Origin: CAZABG01 sp964460985
GTDB lineage: Bacteria; Chlamydiota; Chlamydiia; Chlamydiales; Parachlamydiaceae
Assembly (NCBI GenBank): GCA_964460985.1
Contig: CAYWQX010000029.1
Span: forward strand, 1-28,267
Direction: 5' to 3'
Length of the DNA: 28,267 bases
Shown: piece after piece, positions 24,036 to 28,267 of the stretch
Layout of the letters: each line of letters begins with the position of its first letter
How positions within the stretch are numbered: the stretch's first letter is position 1
Position numbers and translations under genes: made by a program
Notes under the pieces: model-generated
Told to the model about the DNA's origin: nothing
Seen by the model: only the letters and a program-made list of their open reading frames with translations
Databases searched by the model: none

Positions 24036-24097
24036 AAGTGCTACTCTATTAATTAATTATCGATCTATTATACAGAAATATTATCAAAAAGATAATC

Positions 24098-24475
24098 AAA
24101 TGAAACTCCGGCAGGACCTATTCCCCTGTAGCTCCCCCTGCGATAGCGCCTTGAAACTCTAACAAGTACCTATTCTGCTGCTTGCAGCTAACCCCTGCCC
24201 TTGCCCCTGCCCATGCGCTTGCCCGCTTCCCTGGAAACTCCGGAAGTACCTATTCCCCTGTAGCTCCCTCCCTGCGATAGCGCCTGGAAACCCCAGCAAG
24301 TACCTATTCTGCTGCTAAACCCGTGCGCTTGCCCCTGCCCGTGCGCTTGCCCGCTTCCCTGGAAACTTTGGAAGTACCTATTCTGCAGCTTGCTGCTAAC
24401 CCGTGCGATAGCGCCTGGAAACTCCGGAAGTACCTATTCTGCAGCTTGCTGCTAACCCGTTGCCCTTGCTCGTTT
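24098..24475. repeat. Mosaic repeat array, C-rich on plus strand
   Basis: About five cores of the ctggaaactccggaagtacc type are separated alternately by a short connector (tattcccctgtagctccctc, then cctgcgatagcg) and a long one (tgctgctaaacc, cgtgcgcttgcccctgcccg, ttcc). It lies upstream of the ABC-F gene, the only array here not starting at a stop codon. It is inverted relative to the array at 24640-24868. Confidence 0.88.
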
Positions 24476-24501
24476 ACGTAGGAATGACATGAATGACACT
24501 C

Positions 24502-24550
24502 GCACAGGTTACATTTAACCCAAGCACATAGGCTACACTTTGCAAACCCA
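24502..24550. repeat. Two-copy degenerate repeat, possible transposon-end remnant
   Basis: gcacaggttacatttaaccca (24502-24522) is echoed by gcacataggctacactttgc plus aaaccca (24524-24550). The pair sits in the unique 165-bp core between two inverted repeat arrays and beside atgacatgaatgacact. Multiple short terminal repeats of this kind occur at insertion-sequence ends such as IS21-type elements, but no transposase frame remains. The rest of 24476-24640 shows nothing else I can support. Confidence 0.25.
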
Positions 24551-24639
24551 CATAGTTAACGCTTCTTTACTGTTATCGAGTTTCAATGCTATACCGCTGT
24601 GCTTTTTGCCTCACACTACAAGTTAAATCTAAGTTAACA

Positions 24640-24868
24640 AAGAGGTACTTCCGGAGTTTCCAGGGAAGCGGGCAAGCGCACGGGCAGGGGCATGCGCAAG
24701 GGTTTAGCGGCAGAATAGGTACTTCCGGAGTTTCAAGGCGCTATCGCAGGGAGGGAGCTACAGGGGAATAGGTACTTCCGGAGTTTCCAGGGAAGCGGGC
24801 AAGCGCACGGGCAGGGGCATGCGCAAGGGTTTAGCAGCAGAAGAGGTACTTGTTAGAGTTTCCAGTGG
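24640..24868. repeat. Mosaic repeat array downstream of rlmK-like gene
   Basis: There are three full cores (ggtacttccggagtttcc) plus one variant (ggtacttgttagagtttcc). Two near-identical long connectors (agggaagcgggcaagcgcac, then gggcaggggcatgcgcaagg) and one short connector (ctatcgcagggagggagcta) join them. It starts 2-3 nt beyond the stop codon of the minus-strand gene at 24869 and is C-rich in that gene's sense, like the copies behind dus and the monooxygenase. Confidence 0.88.
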
Positions 24869-25801
24869 CTAAGCAATCATCCAAGCTCTATGAATCAATT
24901 TATCATGAAAATCAATCGGCAAAGTTTTATCCGAAATTTCCCTGATCGAACGTCCGGGAAATAGCGTCGTATCAAACTTAAACTTACGATGGTTCGTACT
25001 AAAGAAGATAAAACCTCCCTCATTCAATAGTTTTAAAGAATCGTAAATAAGCTCACCGTAATCTGACTGCACATCAAAAAGCCCCTCCATCTTTTTAGAA
25101 CGAGAGATGGTTGGCGGATCAATCACAATGATATCATATTTTCGCCTCTCCTGTTTCAGAAATTTCAAGACATCATCGCGAACGATTTCATTCTGCTTTT
25201 CGTTTAAACCATTGATACGAAAATTTTCTCTTCCCCATGCGGTGTAAGTGTTAGACATATCGACACTCTTCGTGTAGGATGCACCTTGCATGGCAGCATG
25301 AACACTAAAAGAACAGGTGTAGGCAAAAAGATTGAGCATCGATTTACCGAAGGCTTTTTTAGCGACAAATTGTCTTGATTCGCGATGATCCAGAAATAAG
25401 CCGGTATCTAAATAATCGGTTAAGTTAACCCTGAACTGAACCCCATACTCGAGCACATTGAAAAAATCTTTCTCTTCCGCCCTTTTTTCGTACTGCCTTG
25501 TTTTTTGCCTGGTTCTCCAAAAAATCGGATGAGCTCCTATCAGCTTTTGAATACTCGTTTCCACCTCTTCTTTGTAAGGGGGATACTCTTCATCCTCCTG
25601 GGAGAAATAATGAATCGAGATTCTACCGGCATAATAATCGATCGCAAGGGGATACTTAGACATTTCCCTATCGTAGAGTCGAAAAGCGTTAGTTTGGGTT
25701 CTTTTCGCCCATTTTCGGATATGTTTATAGTTGTTTCGAAGGCAGTTCAAAAGATGAGAGGTCTTATCTTCTCCATCAAGAATATCTGGCAGATCAATCA
25801 T
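24869..25801 (-). CDS. rlmK: Stand-alone RlmK-type 23S rRNA (guanine-N7) methyltransferase
   Basis: The 310-aa protein aligns end to end with the C-terminal RlmK half of E. coli RlmKL, which methylates N7 of G2069 in 23S rRNA. Visible are the N-terminal LLNCLRNNYKHIRKWAKR and FRLYDREMSKYPLAIDYY (40-57), VNLTDYLDTGLFLDHR (125-140), the SAM loop LNLFAYTCSFSVHAA (156-170) and VDMSNTY with acidic Asp181. IDPPT (227-231), the MEGLFDVQSDYGEL helix and the end KTLPIDF follow. The RlmL THUMP/methyltransferase half is absent, so it is a single-domain version. Cytosolic; SAM is the donor. Confidence 0.87.
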   Translation of the reverse strand: MIDLPDILDGEDKTSHLLNCLRNNYKHIRKWAKRTQTNAFRLYDREMSKYPLAIDYYAGRISIHYFSQEDEEYPPYKEEVETSIQKLIGAHPIFWRTRQKTRQYEKRAEEKDFFNVLEYGVQFRVNLTDYLDTGLFLDHRESRQFVAKKAFGKSMLNLFAYTCSFSVHAAMQGASYTKSVDMSNTYTAWGRENFRINGLNEKQNEIVRDDVLKFLKQERRKYDIIVIDPPTISRSKKMEGLFDVQSDYGELIYDSLKLLNEGGFIFFSTNHRKFKFDTTLFPGRSIREISDKTLPIDFHDKLIHRAWMIA

Positions 25802-25907
25802 ATTCGACTAAAACCTTCAAAATTAACATATAATATAATGGATGCCAGCTAATGAATCAACTTTAAAGAAAGTTATACATACCTTTAAAAAGAGCTAGCA
25901 AATTTAG

Positions 25908-25936
25908 TTGCATAACTAAAAATTAGACAATATTAT
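25908..25936 (+). promoter_or_regulatory. Possible promoter of the LRR gene
   Basis: TTGCAT (25908-25913) and TATTAT (25931-25936) are spaced 17 bp in a very AT-rich stretch, 45 bp before the ATG at 25982. The -10 is good, the -35 weak. No clear ribosome-binding site follows. Confidence 0.35.
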
Positions 25937-25981
25937 ATTCAAATTAAATCTACACAAATCCAATTAACTGAGAAAATTTTA

Positions 25982-26620
25982 ATGCAACCTTTAGGAAGAA
26001 TGACCGGCTTCGCTGCATCTGAACAAATCTATCCAGAGGATCTTGGAACGCCTCTCTCCCTTCTAGCTCAACGATTGGGAGTTATTACAGATAAATTACG
26101 ATCCCGAGAACTTGACTTAACGCACAAAGAGCTTTCCCTCCTCCCTCCTGAGATTGGAAATCTTCCACAACTTCAATTGTTGTTTCTTAATAACAACAAA
26201 CTAACTTCCCTACCCTCTGAGCTCGGACTCCTCTCAAAACTTCAATCATTATGGCTTGAAAACAACGAGCTAAAATCCCTTCCCCCGGAAATTGGAAAGC
26301 TCACTAAACTCTCTTATTTAGTGCTTAACTCCAACCAACTAGTTTCTCTCCCCTTTGAGATAGGAAACCTCTCAGTACTTAAAATATTAGAGGCTCGTTA
26401 TAACCAACTAGATTCTCTCCCCTCAGAGATCGGAAATCTCTCTTCAGTTGAAATAATAGATCTCTCAAACAACCGGTTTACTGAAGTTCCTGAATGTTTG
26501 TTCCGCTTGCAAAAGTGTAGGGTTCTTTTGATGGGTAATCCTATTCCGGATGATAGGCTTATAAACTTACAAGCCAGAATAAATGCTCCCGATTATAAGG
26601 GTCCTATATTTGTTATTTAG
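25982..26620 (+). CDS. Leucine-rich repeat protein
   Basis: The 212-aa product has about six tandem 23-residue leucine-rich repeats between res. 41 and 187, with consensus L..L.L.NN.L.SLP.EIGNL. Examples are LLFLNNNKLTSLPSELG and LWLENNELKSLPPEIG. A short N-terminal cap of about 40 residues and a C-terminal cap with PECLFRLQKCRVLLMGNP complete it. This is the plant/ROCO-like 'LPxEIGNL' type, a protein-binding solenoid. No signal peptide or catalytic domain is present, so it could be a small scaffold or a translocated effector that binds host proteins. No sequence feature proves secretion. The 105 bp after its stop hold the start of the next, possibly frameshifted, gene. Confidence 0.82.
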   Translation: MQPLGRMTGFAASEQIYPEDLGTPLSLLAQRLGVITDKLRSRELDLTHKELSLLPPEIGNLPQLQLLFLNNNKLTSLPSELGLLSKLQSLWLENNELKSLPPEIGKLTKLSYLVLNSNQLVSLPFEIGNLSVLKILEARYNQLDSLPSEIGNLSSVEIIDLSNNRFTEVPECLFRLQKCRVLLMGNPIPDDRLINLQARINAPDYKGPIFVI

Positions 26621-26649
26621 CTTAGGTGCCTTTAAAGTTGTTTGGACGG

Positions 26650-27202
26650 ATGATGAAGATCACCCAGACCTCCTTATTCCCGATAAAACTCCTTAAGGAA
26701 AATGGGGCGCTTGAAGTAGACTATCTTGATACCTTTGACCTTAAGGAAAGATAAGGCATTAATTGATAGCGCGCATCAAATCCTCGACGCCTTTTCGCAA
26801 GGCGAAAAAAAAGTGGTCTGCCCCAACTCTCTTCATAGTGAAATGCTAGGCTATTTATTCGATCTTGCTGAAGACACCATGCAGCAGCACAACTGCGTTA
26901 TCTCTTCCTTTAAAAATGTCTTCGTGATCTCAAGAGTATCGGGTGATACCTTAGTTTTCATCAGCGCCTTAAGAGCTGCCCTCCCGGCTGCCTCTTCTAA
27001 ATTGACAAGCGAGTGGACTTTAAAGGGTGACGGAAAATATTGGCGAAAAGACTCCCACGGCACAAATGATTGTTTTTTGAGCTATATACAACATGCAAAG
27101 ATCCCGGTTGTTTGTACTCTTGAAAAAGACACTTTGACCCTATCTTCTCAAAACGAAAGTGTTGAAAAGGTGATTCAGCAATTTGAAAGCGAGATTGGAT
27201 AA
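26650..27202 (+). CDS. Hypothetical protein, possibly frameshifted near 26745
   Basis: The long frame (TTG 26726 to 27202, 158 aa) lacks an ATG or ribosome-binding site, and a TAG closes it at 26717. A different frame from ATG 26650 to TAA 26754 reads MMKITQTSLFPIKLLKENGA, then LEVDYLDTFDLKER, which looks like a protein start. The two overlap at 'ccttaaggaaagataagg', where a one-base shift would give ...TFDLKE-RKDKALIDSAHQIL... So it is either one gene with a frameshift or two frames with an odd TTG start. The main part (DSAHQILDAFSQGEKKVV onward) is soluble and unrecognised. Its stop overlaps the ATG of the SUKH-like gene by one base, so they are probably an operon. Confidence 0.5.
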
Positions 27203-27654
27203 TGACCTTAGAAGAGATTCTTAAAGATCACAAAAATCCAGGAGATCCCCAAAAGATAAGCGAGCTCAAAGACAAAATTCAACTGCCCTCTGTTTATAAA
27301 GAATTTTTAACTCACTTCTGCCCTCAAGATACCCTTTGTTTTGTAGATAAAAGGGTTAAAATGAGCATCTGTTTAGAAGGGCTTGACCATGTCCTGGAAC
27401 TTTTTGATTACAGCGGTGAGCTTGTGGTCGCCACGGAAGATCTGTTAGGCGATTTTTTTATCATGGAGCTTTCAGAAGGGACAGAGGAAGATGCTCCCAT
27501 TTATTACCAAAACCATGACGACGATTTAGCCCCTAAAATCTTTATCGCGTCCAACTTTCTTGAATTCTTAGAAATGGCAATCGATGGCAAAGGGATCTTT
27601 GATAAAATCTATAAAGATGACTTTGAAGAGCTTGTCGAGCAGATGAATCGTTAA
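27202..27654 (+). CDS. SMI1/KNR4 (SUKH) family protein
   Basis: The 150-aa product shows the SUKH pattern. It has an N-terminal helix, then LPSVYKEFLTHF (res. 29-40), a central strand region LVVATEDLLGDFFIMEL (74-90) with the family's conserved A.D..GD.F, then PIYYQNHDDD and a C-terminal IASNFLEFLEMAI helix. In bacteria SUKH proteins are often immunity proteins for polymorphic nuclease toxins, but others are general adaptors. No toxin gene is recognisable beside it. It is coupled to the preceding gene by a TAATG overlap and ends 4 bp into the convergent aminotransferase gene. Confidence 0.7.
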   Translation: MTLEEILKDHKNPGDPQKISELKDKIQLPSVYKEFLTHFCPQDTLCFVDKRVKMSICLEGLDHVLELFDYSGELVVATEDLLGDFFIMELSEGTEEDAPIYYQNHDDDLAPKIFIASNFLEFLEMAIDGKGIFDKIYKDDFEELVEQMNR

Positions 27655-28266
27655 AACTCTTTTAAGACATTTACAAAGCGATCGACCTCTTCTTCTGTAT
27701 TATAGTAATGAACGGACGCTCTCACCAAACTCTTGAGCCCCCTTTTTTCCAAATCGAGCCTTGCATACTCCTCGATCGAAACGGAAGTATTGATCTTCTT
27801 TTCTCTTAATTTTTTTGCGATACTCTCTGCAGGACTTGTTTTATGGATAAAAGTAACGATACCGCACTTCTCTTGGCCTAAATCCTGCAGTAAAATCGAA
27901 GGAATATCAGAAAGCTTGTCTCTTAAAAGTTTCGAGAGTTTTTTTATTCGTTGATAGATGATATCAAGGCCGATATGGAGGGCATAATTTATAGCCGTTG
28001 TTAAACCTATTTTGCTCGCGTAATTGGTCTCCCAAGTCTCAAACCGTTTGGCATCCGGCATCATGGTATAATGATCCCTTTGATCCCACCTGGCTGCGTG
28101 CAAATCTAAAAAAGGAGGCTCGATACGATCTAACACCTTTTCACTTACAAAAAGAAAACCAGTTCCTCTCGGGCCTCTCAGAAATTTTCTGCCGGTTGCG
28201 CACAGTGCGTCGCATCCAATTTTATTCACATCGACCGGCATCTGTCCGATAGATTGGGTCGCATCT
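27651..28266 (-). CDS. Class V aminotransferase, C-terminal part (cut by window end)
   Basis: The frame stays open to the window edge upstream of the ATG at 28241, reading DATQSIGQMPVDV, the class V motif 'DA.QS.G..P.DV' whose Asp and Gln contact pyridoxal phosphate. The pyridoxal lysine follows in ATGRKFLRGPRGTGFLFV (the Lys of GRK). The family includes cysteine desulfurases, kynureninases, isopenicillin-N-epimerase-like and EgtE-like enzymes. The RKFLRGPRGTGF variant is seen in the last group, so desulfurase is less likely. About 205 residues are visible, roughly half of a usual 380-400-aa protein. The reaction cannot be fixed from this half. Confidence 0.87.
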   Translation of the reverse strand, partial: DATQSIGQMPVDVNKIGCDALCATGRKFLRGPRGTGFLFVSEKVLDRIEPPFLDLHAARWDQRDHYTMMPDAKRFETWETNYASKIGLTTAINYALHIGLDIIYQRIKKLSKLLRDKLSDIPSILLQDLGQEKCGIVTFIHKTSPAESIAKKLREKKINTSVSIEEYARLDLEKRGLKSLVRASVHYYNTEEEVDRFVNVLKEF

Positions 28267-28267
28267 A

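Noticed and set aside
24586..24771. 61-codon plus-strand frame starting in the unique core and running into the array
   Set aside because: More than half of it is repeat sequence, and it lacks a ribosome-binding site and protein-like composition.

Overview
The window reads as a host-associated bacterium, most likely a member of the Chlamydiota (environmental chlamydiae). This rests on an uncharacterised 204-aa protein whose 'RVPIIGTVSGALKIL' start followed by hydrophobic blocks looks like a style of protein I know from amoeba-associated chlamydiae. It also rests on eukaryote-like or host-directed genes (LRR protein, class 3 lipase, TraB/EreA-like protein, sulfotransferases), a small two-helix protein resembling inclusion membrane proteins, and an AT-leaning genome with Gram-negative outer-membrane features. 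The assignment is an inference and needs a database search.

Layout. 1-3200: the end of a sulfotransferase cut by the window edge, a 1-kb mosaic repeat array, a DusC-type tRNA dihydrouridine synthase and a second sulfotransferase. 3200-8230: an endonuclease/exonuclease/phosphatase-fold protein, a fused MsrB-MsrA repair enzyme, a class 3 lipase, an exported alpha/beta hydrolase, a small glycine-rich membrane protein and an unknown protein. 8331-13520: the centrepiece, a xanthorhodopsin-type proton-pumping rhodopsin with its own strong promoter and terminator, followed at once by crtI-crtB-crtY-blh, each overlapping the next by 4 bp. 13595-16890: a membrane protein of unknown function, an outer-membrane beta-barrel, a small two-helix membrane protein and an ABC export ATPase/permease pair. 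16900-19955: a DacB/PBP4-type DD-peptidase and a flavin monooxygenase. 20375-24035: a chlamydia-like hypothetical, a TraB/EreA-like protein and an ABC-F ATPase. 24869-28267: a stand-alone RlmK-type rRNA methyltransferase, an LRR protein, a small unknown/SUKH pair and a class V aminotransferase cut by the window end.

How it works together. The four crt/blh enzymes convert geranylgeranyl diphosphate to phytoene, lycopene, beta-carotene and finally retinal, the chromophore of the rhodopsin next door. With the DTE proton-transfer residues and the Schiff-base lysine intact, the locus encodes a self-sufficient light-driven proton pump apart from GGPP synthase (crtE), which is not in the window. Position 149 of the rhodopsin is Phe, so a xanthorhodopsin-style carotenoid antenna is not expected.

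The other striking element is a family of GC-rich mosaic repeats found at four sites (434-1408, 19964-20090, 24098-24475, 24640-24868). Three of the four begin within about 10 nt of a stop codon and share one orientation relative to that gene. The largest contains a 248-bp higher-order repeat and is flanked by a duplicated copy of the last 16 codons of the dus gene.
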